NCBI GenBank assembly: GCA_904830895.1 | Contig: LR882958.1 | Location: forward strand, 1,420,001-1,484,000 | Source of the DNA: Planktothrix rubescens CCAP 1459/22 | GTDB taxonomy: Bacteria; Cyanobacteriota; Cyanobacteriia; Cyanobacteriales; Microcoleaceae | DNA length: 64,000 nt | Direction: 5' to 3' | Shown: positions 9,809-17,808 of the stretch, piece by piece | Numbering within the stretch: position 1 is the stretch's first letter | How the letters are laid out: each line of letters starts with the position of its first letter | The notes under the pieces: generated by a model | What the model saw: the letters and a program-made list of their open reading frames with translations, nothing else | Database searches by the model: none | Told to the model about the DNA's origin: nothing | Translations under genes and position numbers: made by a program

Positions 9809-10174
9809 TTATTCCATTTCTTTGGGTTGGTTTTCTTGAGGTAATAATGCTTTTAAGGCTTTGACTTCCTCCTGTAATAATTTAACCTGTTCTAATAATT
9901 CTTGATTACTCTCGGTTAAAACTTTGGTTTGACTACTTAAATAGGGGTCACTTTCCCACCAATTAATCCCAATTTCCCTAGCTTTATCGACGGAAGCAAT
10001 TAACAAACGAATTCTAATATTTAGGAGTTCGGTGGAACCCACGGAAACGGAAATATCCCCAGCGATGACAATACCCTTATCTAAAACCCTTTCTAAAATA
10101 TCAGCTAAACTCGATCCTTGGGTCGATGTGGGAACACCCCGTTGTATATTTGATGGACGTTGCTGTGAGTTCAT
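9809..10174 (-). CDS. gvpJ: gas vesicle protein GvpJ
   Basis: A 121-residue protein whose core ([19 protein letters not shown]...[16 protein letters not shown], about 22-78) is homologous to GvpA. The extra C-terminal heptad-like tail (about 90-121) is charged and rich in Gln, Glu and Leu. This matches GvpJ, a minor shell-related protein needed for vesicle nucleation or assembly. Its ATG overlaps the gvpN stop in an ATGA junction, so the two are translationally coupled. It is the last gas-vesicle gene visible; gvpK, gvpF/L, gvpG, gvpV and gvpW are not in the window and must lie elsewhere if the strain makes vesicles. Confidence 0.88.
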   Translation of the reverse strand: MNSQQRPSNIQRGVPTSTQGSSLADILERVLDKGIVIAGDISVSVGSTELLNIRIRLLIASVDKAREIGINWWESDPYLSSQTKVLTESNQELLEQVKLLQEEVKALKALLPQENQPKEME

Positions 10175-11367
10175 GGTTGAATTAATTCTCCTTGTTTGTT
10201 CACCGCAAAGAAACGATTATCCTGCTGTTTCAGATGTCCTTGTTTTAATAAAGAGCGCAATACATTAGTGGTTTGGACTCGATTTAATCCTAACGCTACT
10301 TCAATTTCTGAAACCCTGGCGCTGGTGGTTTTCTGTAAATATTGATAAACTTGTTCTTCAATTTCTAAGGAGTTATTTTCGGTTAATTGAGTTTCTGATA
10401 GGGGTAAAAAACTGTTAGTTGATGTGTCACCATCGGTTAATACGGTTTTGATCACTTTTTCTAATTTATTCTGAGCTTCTGTTAGGGATAGGTTGGTACG
10501 GGATAATAAAATATCGGCACAAACTTTAATAAAATCCTGATTATTTTCCTGAATAGAAATATCATGTTCATGACAGATTTTGGCAATAATCAATCCGGGT
10601 CTTAATCCCGATGCTTTATCAATATGGGGTCGGGCAGCTTTACCATTTTGAACGGGTTTAATTTCTTTTTTTTGGGTGGTTATTTCTAAATAAATTTTGA
10701 CTATTTCAATAATGTTTTTGGCATCTTCGGGGGAAATTCCGATTTTTTGAATTAAAATTTCCTGCTGGGTTTCGTCATCTGGTTCGGGCATATCAATAGT
10801 AATTAACCGATCTAATAACGCATCTTGAGTCCCATAAACTCCACAATATTCTTCGGGGTTTGAGGTAAAAATAGCTCTAAAATGGGGGTTAACTCGAATA
10901 TATTCTGAACGGCTATTATTCGGAGGCAGCACTAATAATTTTTCTTCTAAAGCAGACAGTAAAACGTTATTCACCTCTGGACGGGAACGGTTAAACTCAT
11001 CATAAACCAGGGTAAATCCTTCTTTACACGCCAAGGTCAGACGAGAATCAATCCAATTTTGTCGTAATTCATCTTCTAATTTAACAACACTATGAATAAA
11101 ATTATCAACAACTTTCTTGCGAGTATAGCCTAGTTGGTTGCCAATTAAATCGGAGGATTTGAGTTCATCATCCCCAAAAATTAAAACGATGGGACGGTTT
11201 AATAAATCGGCTAAGTGCATCGCCAGGGTGGTTTTTCCGGTTCCGGCTGGCCCCCGTAAGTGCAGAGAAAAGCCACTCTGAAGATACCTCAAGGCTCTAA
11301 TTGTAAGTTGTTCAATGGTTGGAGTATTAACAAAGCCTTTAGGACGAGCTTGAAGCACGGTAGTCAT
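10171..11367 (-). CDS. gvpN: gas vesicle AAA+ ATPase GvpN with a C-terminal winged-helix-like extension
   Basis: The 398-residue protein has a MoxR-type AAA+ domain: Walker [10 protein letters not shown] (39-47), Walker [13 protein letters not shown] (about 118-129) and the sensor segment [13 protein letters not shown]. GvpN is an ATPase required for efficient enlargement of gas vesicles. After the AAA+ part, residues about 335-398 read as a small winged helix ([20 protein letters not shown] followed by LLKQGHL and a beta wing). I do not recall this on every GvpN, where lengths nearer 300 are usual. The gene lies 117 bases after gvpC and overlaps gvpJ by ATGA, so it belongs to the same operon. 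Confidence 0.92.
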   Translation of the reverse strand: MTTVLQARPKGFVNTPTIEQLTIRALRYLQSGFSLHLRGPAGTGKTTLAMHLADLLNRPIVLIFGDDELKSSDLIGNQLGYTRKKVVDNFIHSVVKLEDELRQNWIDSRLTLACKEGFTLVYDEFNRSRPEVNNVLLSALEEKLLVLPPNNSRSEYIRVNPHFRAIFTSNPEEYCGVYGTQDALLDRLITIDMPEPDDETQQEILIQKIGISPEDAKNIIEIVKIYLEITTQKKEIKPVQNGKAARPHIDKASGLRPGLIIAKICHEHDISIQENNQDFIKVCADILLSRTNLSLTEAQNKLEKVIKTVLTDGDTSTNSFLPLSETQLTENNSLEIEEQVYQYLQKTTSARVSEIEVALGLNRVQTTNVLRSLLKQGHLKQQDNRFFAVNKQGELIQP

Positions 11368-11484
11368 ATTTTTAATGGCGTTATTTAGCTAAAATACTGC
11401 CGAGTTAGGGATTAGCGGCAGGTTTAATTTAATGTTATATCAGGGAACCGAGAATGGAGGATAAACCTACAAACCTAGGATTTC

Positions 11485-12207
11485 TTAACAGGAATATAAA
11501 CGCGATGGAATAGAGCGTTGCGGGGTAATCGCTTTTCGCGGTTTTCGGTGGGAACTCCCCCAAACTGTCTGTTGAAGTTTGAGGTGATAGTCTTGCAGTT
11601 CGGCGCGAAATACCCCTAAATCCTCAAATAACTTCTGAACAGCGTCTTTTCTTTCCGTCCGACTCTGTTGGAGTTGTTGTTGTAATTGTGCGGCCATTTG
11701 CTGGTGCAGAATATCTAACTCCCCTAAATATTCTTCGACTTCCCGATATAGGGTTTGACGAAAAATAGCTAAGTCCTCAAGTAAAGTTTCCCTAGCTTCT
11801 AGGCGCTGTTTCTGATAATTAGCTAACAGATCCGTTACCCGATATTCTAGGTCTTCCCGAAATTCAGATAATTGCTGATGCAGTTGGGCTGCGACCTGTG
11901 AGCGTTCTTCGATGGTTTGCTGCAAAAACTCACCCACTTCCTGGGATAATTGCTGGATAAAGTTTTCCAGTTGTTCTCGCTGTTGCTGGGCTACCCACAA
12001 ACGCTCGGTGCTGATGTTTGTTAATAATTCTTGGGTTTGTTGTTGTACACCCGTGACAAACCCCTGTCGAGATTCTTGATCATCTAAAGCCTGATTTTGG
12101 CGCTCTTGTTGCCAGAGGGATAGGGTGGTTTGAACTTGCTGTTGCCGTTCTTGAACTCCCTGTTGGCGTCCGATACGATCCTGTTGCCACTTGTCTTTTA
12201 AAGCCAT
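11485..12207 (-). CDS. gvpC: gas vesicle outer reinforcing protein GvpC, long variant (about 28 kDa)
   Basis: The 240-residue protein is almost wholly helical and Gln/Glu-rich, with roughly 33-residue repeats (each with an LxxFRxxL or LxxFxQQL-type centre). GvpC binds the outside of the GvpA shell and strengthens it. Compared with the second gvpC at 13309-13827, it has 73 extra residues after QERQNQA (LDDQESRQGF to LHQQL), i.e. two more repeats. Its last 19 residues (from KPRKAITPQR) also differ completely from that copy's tail. From general knowledge of Planktothrix, a longer GvpC of this size is associated with weaker vesicles. The start MALKDKWQQ is shared by both copies. Confidence 0.93.
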   Translation of the reverse strand: MALKDKWQQDRIGRQQGVQERQQQVQTTLSLWQQERQNQALDDQESRQGFVTGVQQQTQELLTNISTERLWVAQQQREQLENFIQQLSQEVGEFLQQTIEERSQVAAQLHQQLSEFREDLEYRVTDLLANYQKQRLEARETLLEDLAIFRQTLYREVEEYLGELDILHQQMAAQLQQQLQQSRTERKDAVQKLFEDLGVFRAELQDYHLKLQQTVWGSSHRKPRKAITPQRSIPSRLYSC

Positions 12208-12386
12208 AATTTTTTTGAAACCCTCGTGTCAGTGGGTTGTGCATTTCTGGGCATTGGGTATGGGCAGTGAATTGCGTTGACTATACTTACACCCTGAATT
12301 ATTAGTGGGTAAAACTTTATCCCAAACCATAATGAGTGAAGCGTTCTGCTTTTTTTGCTCCATACCCGTTGCCTATTCCATCAATC

Positions 12387-12605
12387 TTAGACCGAAGGAA
12401 CAGCCGCCTGTGCGGTTAAACCAACGGCTTCTGCGTACTTGAGATAGGTTTCAACAGAAGCGATCACGATTCTTGCTTCTATGGATAGAAGCTCGATTCC
12501 AACGAGGGAAACCCGTACCCAAGCGTCAATCACAATGCCTTTATCTAAGATCCGATCGATAACTTCGGCCAGACTGGAGGATGAGTTTACTTTTTCAACG
12601 GCCAT
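12387..12605 (-). CDS. gvpA: gas vesicle shell protein GvpA (copy 4, in transcription order)
   Basis: The 72-residue protein begins [20 protein letters not shown] and is identical to the copies at 14007-14225 and 14586-14804. GvpA is the small hydrophobic protein that polymerises into the ribs of the gas vesicle wall. AAGGAG stands 10-11 bases before the ATG. It is followed after about 180 bases by the long gvpC. Identity between the copies points to gene conversion or recent duplication. Confidence 0.97.
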   Translation of the reverse strand: MAVEKVNSSSSLAEVIDRILDKGIVIDAWVRVSLVGIELLSIEARIVIASVETYLKYAEAVGLTAQAAVPSV

Positions 12606-12738
12606 GAGTCTATTACTCCTTTTTGGTGGAAAGAACTGGGTATATGCTTATAGAGTTCTTTAGGCTAATCATACCCCGAAAGTTGCTAATTTTGATGTTT
12701 GTTTGTTACTTATTTTTACAATTTCTCAATCTTTATTT

Positions 12739-12812
12739 ATCCCTGGGGTTGATCCAGGGTCGCAGGTTGAGGCACTCCGGGGTTAACGGTGGATTGGGGT
12801 TTAATAGAATGG
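12739..12812 (-). repeat. untranslated gvpC 3'-end fragment between gvpA copies (OmegaC-like)
   Basis: About 70 bases match the last 70 bases of the short gvpC gene (13309-13382) nearly exactly, but no gvpC reading frame is attached. A second copy lies at 14359-14432. Planktothrix gas-vesicle clusters are known to carry such a fragment, called OmegaC, between gvpA genes; I identify it from that memory plus the match seen here. It is a scar of unequal crossing-over between gvpA-gvpC units. Confidence 0.8.
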
Positions 12813-12965
12813 GGAATGGCTTGGGATCGGCTTTGGGTATGGGCAGTAAATTGCGTTGACTATACTTACACCCTGAATCATTAATGGGTAAAACTTTATC
12901 CCAAACCATAATGAGTGAAGCGTTCTGCTTTTTTTGCTCCATACCCGTTGCCTATTCCATCAATC

Positions 12966-13180
12966 TTAGACCGAAGGAACAGCGCCTGTGCGGTTAAACC
13001 AACGGCTTCTGCGTACTTGAGATAGGTTTCAACAGAAGCGATCACGATTCTTGCTTCTATGGATAGAAGCTCGATTCCAACGAGGAAACCCGTACCCAAG
13101 CGTCAATCACAATGCCTTTATCTAAGATCCGATCGATAACTTCGGCCAGACTGGAGATGAGTTTACTTTTTCAACGCCAT
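12966..13180 (-). pseudogene. gvpA: gvpA copy 3, disrupted by four 1-base losses (possible sequence error)
   Basis: The sequence aligns with the intact gvpA copies but is 215 instead of 219 bases. All four losses are one-base contractions of G or C runs (for example GGCC to GCC right after the ATG), and three more of the same kind follow upstream (to about 13250). The first puts a stop five codons in, so as written no GvpA is made. No substitution is seen inside the gene. This pattern is more typical of base-calling error in one read than of natural decay. Confidence 0.8.
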
Positions 13181-13308
13181 GAGTCTATTACTCCTTTTTG
13201 GTGGAAAGAACTGGTATATGCTTATAGAGTTCTTTAGCTAATCATACCCGAAAGTTGCTAATTTTGATGCTTGTTTGTTACTTATTTTTACAATTTCTCA
13301 ATCTTTAT

Positions 13309-13827
13309 TTATCCCTGGGGTTGATCCAGGGTCGCAGGTTGAGGCACTCCGGGGTTAACGGTGGGTTGGGGTTTAATAGGATGTCGGTGGGAACTCCCCC
13401 AAACTGTCTGTTGAAGTTTGAGGTGATAGTCTTGTAGTTCGGCGCGAAATACCCCTAAATCCTCGAATAACTTCTGAACAGCGTCTTTTCTTTCCGTCCG
13501 ACTCTGTTGGAGTTGTTGTTGTAATTGTGCGGCCATTTGCTGGTGCAGAATATCTAACTCCCCTAAATATTCTTCGACTTCCCGATATAGGGTTTGACGA
13601 AAAATAGCTAAGTCCTCAAGTAAAGTTTCCCTAGCTTCTAGGCGCTGTTTCTGATAATTAGCTAACAGATCCGTTACCCGATATTCTAGGTCTTCCCGAA
13701 ATTCAGAAGCCTGATTTTGGCGCTCTTGTTGCCAGAGGGATAGGGTGGTTTGAACTTGCTGTTGCCGTTCTTGAACTCCCTGTTGGCGTCCGATACGATC
13801 CTGTTGCCACTTGTCTTTTAAAGCCAT
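13309..13827 (-). CDS. gvpC: gas vesicle outer reinforcing protein GvpC, short variant (about 20 kDa)
   Basis: The 172-residue protein shares the first 40 residues and the long helical middle with the 240-residue GvpC, but lacks a 73-residue (219-base) segment, so it has two fewer 33-residue repeats. It ends in a proline-rich tail (HPIKPQPTVNPGVPQPATL) absent from the longer copy. The coding DNA of this tail is the source of the OmegaC fragments. The start MALKDKWQQ is 179 bases after the gvpA at 14007-14225. GvpC of this size is, from what is known of Planktothrix, linked with intermediate vesicle strength. Confidence 0.93.
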   Translation of the reverse strand: MALKDKWQQDRIGRQQGVQERQQQVQTTLSLWQQERQNQASEFREDLEYRVTDLLANYQKQRLEARETLLEDLAIFRQTLYREVEEYLGELDILHQQMAAQLQQQLQQSRTERKDAVQKLFEDLGVFRAELQDYHLKLQQTVWGSSHRHPIKPQPTVNPGVPQPATLDQPQG

Positions 13828-14006
13828 AATTTTTTTGAAACCCTCGTGTCAGTGGGTTGTGCATTTCTGGGCATTGGGTATGGGCAGTGAATTGCGTTGA
13901 CTATACTTACACCCTGAATTATTAGTGGGTAAAACTTTATCCCAAACCATAATGAGTGAAGCGTTCTGCTTTTTTTGCTCCATACCCGTTGCCTATTCCA
14001 TCAATC

Positions 14007-14225
14007 TTAGACCGAAGGAACAGCCGCCTGTGCGGTTAAACCAACGGCTTCTGCGTACTTGAGATAGGTTTCAACAGAAGCGATCACGATTCTTGCTTCT
14101 ATGGATAGAAGCTCGATTCCAACGAGGGAAACCCGTACCCAAGCGTCAATCACAATGCCTTTATCTAAGATCCGATCGATAACTTCGGCCAGACTGGAGG
14201 ATGAGTTTACTTTTTCAACGGCCAT
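14007..14225 (-). CDS. gvpA: gas vesicle shell protein GvpA (copy 2)
   Basis: Encodes the same 72 residues as the copies at 12387 and 14586, including the [20 protein letters not shown] core. The flanking DNA on both sides also repeats: the start-to-start distance to the next gvpA upstream is 579 bases, and to copy 4 downstream 1620 bases. It is followed by the short gvpC. Forms the ribbed protein shell of the vesicle. Confidence 0.97.
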   Translation of the reverse strand: MAVEKVNSSSSLAEVIDRILDKGIVIDAWVRVSLVGIELLSIEARIVIASVETYLKYAEAVGLTAQAAVPSV

Positions 14226-14358
14226 GAGTCTATTACTCCTTTTTGGTGGAAAGAACTGGGTATATGCTTATAGAGTTCTTTAGGCTAATCATACCCCGAA
14301 AGTTGCTAATTTTGATGCTTGTTTGTTACTTATTTTTACAATTTCTCAATCTTTATTT

Positions 14359-14432
14359 ATCCCTGGGGTTGATCCAGGGTCGCAGGTTGAGGCACTCCGG
14401 GGTTAACGGTGGGTTGGGGTTTAATAGAATGG
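14359..14432 (-). repeat. untranslated gvpC 3'-end fragment (OmegaC-like), upstream copy
   Basis: Matches the tail of the short gvpC and the fragment at 12739-12812, and sits at the same place relative to its flanking gvpA genes. Together the two copies define the period of the tandem duplication. Confidence 0.8.
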
Positions 14433-14585
14433 GGAATGGCTTGGGATCGGCTTTGGGTATGGGCAGTGAATTGCGTTGACTATACTTACACCCTGAATTA
14501 TTAGTGGGTAAAACTTTATCCCAAACCATAATGAGTGAAGCGTTCTGCTTTTTTTGCTCCATACCCGTTGCCTATTCCATCAATC

Positions 14586-14804
14586 TTAGACCGAAGGAAC
14601 AGCCGCCTGTGCGGTTAAACCAACGGCTTCTGCGTACTTGAGATAGGTTTCAACAGAAGCGATCACGATTCTTGCTTCTATGGATAGAAGCTCGATTCCA
14701 ACGAGGGAAACCCGTACCCAAGCGTCAATCACAATGCCTTTATCTAAGATCCGATCGATAACTTCGGCCAGACTGGAGGATGAGTTTACTTTTTCAACGG
14801 CCAT
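14586..14804 (-). CDS. gvpA: gas vesicle shell protein GvpA (copy 1, first gene of the operon)
   Basis: The first gvpA in transcription order, 72 residues and identical to copies 2 and 4. The shared 5' flank, with AAGGAG before the ATG, continues upstream only to about 14946, where it breaks off inside an OmegaC-like sequence (CCCTGGG) and a mobile-element remnant begins. Because the same 5' flank precedes every copy, each gvpA may carry its own promoter, which would explain how the operon tolerates the break. Confidence 0.97.
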   Translation of the reverse strand: MAVEKVNSSSSLAEVIDRILDKGIVIDAWVRVSLVGIELLSIEARIVIASVETYLKYAEAVGLTAQAAVPSV

Positions 14805-15555
14805 GAGTCTATTACTCCTTTTTGGTGGAAAGAACTGGGTATATGCTTATAGAGTTCTTTAGGCTAATCATACCCCGAAAGTTGCTAATTTTGATGCTTG
14901 TTTGTTACTTATTTTTACAATTTCTCAATCTTTATTTATCCCTGGGAATGAATTTGTGCATTGACACTCTCAGGTCTGAAGACGCGCTCGATTCTTGGTT
15001 CAACGAAACCACTTAATCAAAGTACCTTGCAGTGCTTTAACCAGAGGTGGGATTCTCCCCAAGCTAAAGAGCGGGTATGCCCTACCCTATTCGCATTAAT
15101 GCGAGTTCTTTTTTGCTTAAAAACTGTTCGTCTAGCTCCCATGAATCTTTTACCCACTGCTGGGGGAAAACTAGAACTTTGCAGTAGAACCCTATAGATT
15201 CAATTGTCAAGGTTCAGCGTCTTGCCGTTAGGCGACTAGGTTTTTATACAGGTTGTTTACCTTTTCCTGTTACTGGATATATTAACATAGATTGAAGAAA
15301 TATTCACGGGGGTTAAAACCCCCTGAGTCGCTTTTCATCTCAGGTCTGAAGACACTGAGTTTTCAAGCTCCCAGACTTATGTTATAATTAATTCCGATTT
15401 CAAAAATTGTTGCATAAAAAACCAAAAAATGTTATAATCATTTGCGCCGTTTAAGTTATCAGTTAAAAATCAAAAATAAAGAGTGGAGATTTATATTTTA
15501 TCTTTACTGATAACTGATAGCTGATTATGTTGTGCCCAAATCACCGGATTAAATA
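14805..15555. other. gene-free region between gvpA and rpaA
   Basis: From right to left it holds the rpaA upstream region (about 15370-15555, with an imperfect inverted repeat TTATCAGTTAAA ... TTTACTGATAA at about 15456-15525), a tnpB-less IS200/IS605-like element (14961-15364) and the gvpA 5' flank (14805-14946). An open frame of 78 codons at 14961-15197 lies wholly in the element and looks like nothing known. It should contain divergent promoters for gvpA and rpaA. Confidence 0.6.
14961..15364 (-). mobile_element. tnpB-less IS200/IS605-like element (remnant or non-autonomous copy)
   Basis: Both ends carry the same sequence, CTCAGGTCTGAAGAC, at 14969-14983 and about 15341-15355. Just inside the second is a perfect 16-base palindrome GGGGGTTAAAACCCCC (15308-15323). 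Read on the minus strand the element ends in CCTGAGAGTGTCAA, the type of terminal sequence I know from cyanobacterial tnpB elements. No transposase or RuvC motif remains. In the interior, minus-strand short frames such as MGARRTVFKQKR may be the end of an eroded tnpB, or the DNA for its guide-type RNA. Orientation and limits are inferred from one copy. Confidence 0.5.
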
Positions 15556-16335
15556 ATGCCCCGGATATTAGTCATAGATGATGACCCCGCAATTTCGGAA
15601 CTGGTAGCCATTAACTTAGAAATGGCTGGTTATGAAGTGAGCCAAGCAGAAGATGGGATTAAAGGGCAAGCCCTGGCGATGCAATTGTTGCCAGATTTAA
15701 TTATTTTGGATTTAATGTTGCCGAAGGTGGACGGGTTCACCATTTGCCAACGTTTACGCCGGGATGAACGCACGACAGATATTCCGGTGTTGATGTTAAC
15801 TGCATTGGGACAAACCCAAAACAAAGTTGAAGGGTTTAATTCGGGGGCCGATGATTATTTAACCAAACCTTTTGAGTTAGAAGAAATGTTGGCAAGGGTG
15901 AGGGCTCTGTTGCGAAGAACTGATCGCATTCCCCATGCGGCTAAACATAGCGAAATTCTCAGTTATGGCACTTTAACCTTAGTCCCTGAAAGGTTTGAAG
16001 CGATTTGGTTTGAGACCACCGTTAAATTGACCCATTTGGAATTTGAACTTTTACATTGCTTGCTGCAACGTCATGGTCAAACCGTTGCGCCTAGTGAGAT
16101 TTTAAAAGAAGTTTGGGGTTATGACCCCAATGATGATATCGAGACGATCCGAGTTCATATTCGCCATTTACGCACAAAAATGGAACCCGATCCCCGTCAT
16201 CCTCGCTATATTAAAACCATCTACGGTGCAGGATATTGTTTGGAACTTCCCACGGGCAAGGGGAAACCCGATGATCTCGCCCCCCCTACGGAGTCCTCTA
16301 TAGACGGAAATGGAGCCAAGGGGAAGAAGAAATAG
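15556..16335 (+). CDS. rpaA: OmpR-family response regulator RpaA
   Basis: The 259-residue protein has a receiver domain ([19 protein letters not shown], phospho-acceptor Asp52 in LDLMLP, switch Lys in TKPF) and a winged-helix DNA-binding domain (about 135-235, with [18 protein letters not shown] and the wing [13 protein letters not shown]). The sequence matches RpaA rather than RpaB. RpaA is the clock output regulator that receives phosphate from SasA and also affects phycobilisome-photosystem association. The gene is divergent from gvpA, with about 750 bases between. The short tail after residue 238 is low complexity and probably variable. Confidence 0.9.
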   Translation: MPRILVIDDDPAISELVAINLEMAGYEVSQAEDGIKGQALAMQLLPDLIILDLMLPKVDGFTICQRLRRDERTTDIPVLMLTALGQTQNKVEGFNSGADDYLTKPFELEEMLARVRALLRRTDRIPHAAKHSEILSYGTLTLVPERFEAIWFETTVKLTHLEFELLHCLLQRHGQTVAPSEILKEVWGYDPNDDIETIRVHIRHLRTKMEPDPRHPRYIKTIYGAGYCLELPTGKGKPDDLAPPTESSIDGNGAKGKKK

Positions 16336-16424
16336 GGAGCAGGGGGAGGGGAGGCAGGGGGGAGAAATCATTAACTCTGGTCTTTTGTCCCCGGTCTTCT
16401 GTCTCCTGTCCCTATATAAAGAAG

Positions 16425-16841
16425 TTAGTCGCCTGTAACTTGTTCTTTGTAGGATTTGAATTCTTGAACTAATTCCTGACGGGTTGAGGCTTTGAGCAGG
16501 TAACGATAGACAAACCAAGCGGTATATCCCATACCAATTAACTCAAAGGTTGGAGCTAAAAGAGGAACATCATTCAGAGCATCGATCACCGCAAATAAAA
16601 CCTTCAGAGTCACAAGGGCGGATAAAATCAGAACAATGGTAATAATTGGTTTTTGGTAGGAGCCAAAAAAACTGGAGATGTAACCCGGAAGTTCGGATAA
16701 GACAACTACAACTTTTTCTTTAATTTCATCAAACTGGGCATTGGTTGAAGGGGAGGTAATAGCACCACCTGTTTCTACAGTGACATCTATTTTGGCTCCG
16801 GTAGGGGTGGATGTGTCCGTGATCTTCGTGGGTTCTTGCAT
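16425..16841 (-). CDS. CAAD/CURT1-domain thylakoid membrane protein
   Basis: The 138-residue protein has a Thr/Pro-rich N-terminal segment (1-38), an amphipathic helix (FDEIKEKVVVVLSELPGYIS), two membrane helices (about 65-84 and 93-113) and a charged C-terminal helix (RQELVQEFKSYKEQV). This is the CAAD domain, first seen appended to cyanobacterial aminoacyl-tRNA synthetases and related to plant CURT1, which bends thylakoid margins. Standing alone, it is probably a membrane-curvature protein. It is convergent with rpaA (89 bases apart). Confidence 0.82.
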   Translation of the reverse strand: MQEPTKITDTSTPTGAKIDVTVETGGAITSPSTNAQFDEIKEKVVVVLSELPGYISSFFGSYQKPIITIVLILSALVTLKVLFAVIDALNDVPLLAPTFELIGMGYTAWFVYRYLLKASTRQELVQEFKSYKEQVTGD

Positions 16842-16949
16842 TTTTCGTCTCCTTGTTTAAAAAAATATGCAGTACCAATAGATTTTAAGCCAGAGAGAAC
16901 AGGTTTTTGCCAGAATTAGACTATTTGACCCAAAAAAGGGTCTGAAGCC

Positions 16950-16972
16950 CCGTCCTAGAAGGACGGCTTTTT
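16950..16972 (+). terminator. terminator-like hairpin
   Basis: CCGTCCT and AGGACGG (16950-16956, 16960-16966) form a 7-bp stem followed by CTTTTTATTT on the plus strand. No plus-strand gene ends here, so it may instead be the end of a decayed IS200/IS605-like element, whose hairpins look alike. Confidence 0.4.
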
Positions 16973-16995
16973 ATTTGTAATCAAGAAATACCGGG

Positions 16996-17097
16996 TTAAC
17001 GGTTTTGGACTTGGGGAGTTTCAGGTTGAGAACAGCCGATCAGAGAGGCTACAATTAAACCCATTAGACCACTGTATTGAATTTGTTGTTTTTTCAT
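16996..17097 (-). CDS. 33-residue putative lipoprotein
   Basis: An ATG at 17097 opens 33 codons: MKKQQIQYSGLMGLIVASLI, then GCSQPETPQVQNR. A Lys-rich start, a hydrophobic stretch and a lipobox-like LIGC with Cys22 are what a lipoprotein signal peptide looks like, leaving only a 12-residue mature tail. A strong AAGGAGGAAAG lies about 20 bases before the ATG, further than usual, which weakens the call. It resembles the entericidin-like short lipoproteins in size only. It could also be the start of a longer eroded gene. Confidence 0.45.
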   Translation of the reverse strand: MKKQQIQYSGLMGLIVASLIGCSQPETPQVQNR

Positions 17098-17298
17098 CGA
17101 AATCTGGTAAATACAATCTTTCCTCCTTATTTATAGGAAACAAGTTTTTCTCAAAATTTACAATACCCCCTAGGGGATTAAATCTAATATAAATCTTAAT
17201 AATTACTTCTTAAGATAGATGATAATTTTAACTAATTATTATAAAAATGATCAACTGTTGTCATAATGGGTAAAGTGTTTTTAGGTTAAAGACAAAGC

Positions 17299-17733
17299 AT
17301 GAGAGATCTTGATCAAGCAAAAGCCATTCAACTCCTCAACACGATTATGGAATTCGAGTTAGCAGGGGTGGTGCGTTATACCCATTATGCTCTGATGATA
17401 ACCGGGCCGAATCGTTTGCCCATTGTACAGTTTTTCAAGGCTCAAGCCACAGAATCTTTGCTTCATGCTCAACAAGCTGGAGAAATTCTTACGGGTTTAG
17501 AAGGACACCCTAGCCAGAAAATTGCCCCCATTGAGGAAAGTTATCAACATTCGGTCAAGGATCTTTTACAGGAAAGTTTAGCTCATGAGCGCAAGGCTTT
17601 AGAATTGTATAAGGATTTGCTAGAAGTGGTTGAAAATGCGAGTATTTATTTAGAGGAATACGCTCGGACTATGATTGGTCAGGAGGAATTACATAATATT
17701 GAAATCAAGAAAATGTTGCGCGATTTTAGTTGA
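17299..17733 (+). CDS. bacterioferritin-like iron-storage protein
   Basis: The 144-residue four-helix protein has ferritin-like iron ligands: E18/E20 in IMEFELAGVVRYTHY, the E52-H56 pair in ATESLLHAQQ, Glu in LAHERKALELY and the C-terminal QEELHN. It is shorter than classic bacterioferritins (about 155-160) and I see no obvious haem Met equivalent, so haem binding is open. The product should oxidise and store ferrous iron in the cytosol. The FTR1 iron permease follows 75 bases downstream on the same strand, so uptake and storage are probably co-expressed. Confidence 0.85.
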   Translation: MRDLDQAKAIQLLNTIMEFELAGVVRYTHYALMITGPNRLPIVQFFKAQATESLLHAQQAGEILTGLEGHPSQKIAPIEESYQHSVKDLLQESLAHERKALELYKDLLEVVENASIYLEEYARTMIGQEELHNIEIKKMLRDFS

Positions 17734-17808
17734 TTTAAGATGTTTTTAGGGCTGGTTAATCCTGGCCGCTTTTCAAAATCATTCATTTTTTTTACGAATA
17801 CAATTATC

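Larger units (their letters stand above)
16842..17298. other. mostly gene-free region with a tiny lipoprotein and a hairpin
   Basis: Apart from the small frame at 16996-17097 and the hairpin at 16950-16972, the rest is AT-rich with no coding signal. The bases before 17299 should contain the promoter of the iron-storage gene. Confidence 0.5.

Noticed and set aside
12623-12942. Short open frames repeated around each gvpA copy
   Set aside because: They recur only because the DNA is duplicated; they are antisense or intergenic to gvpA and gvpC and have no protein features.
14961-15197. 78-codon open frame on the plus strand
   Set aside because: It begins in the terminal repeat of the mobile-element remnant, has no ribosome-binding site and no recognisable family.
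15456-15525. Imperfect inverted repeat upstream of rpaA as a riboswitch
   Set aside because: Long loop, mismatched stem and no known aptamer core; best left as a simple repeat.
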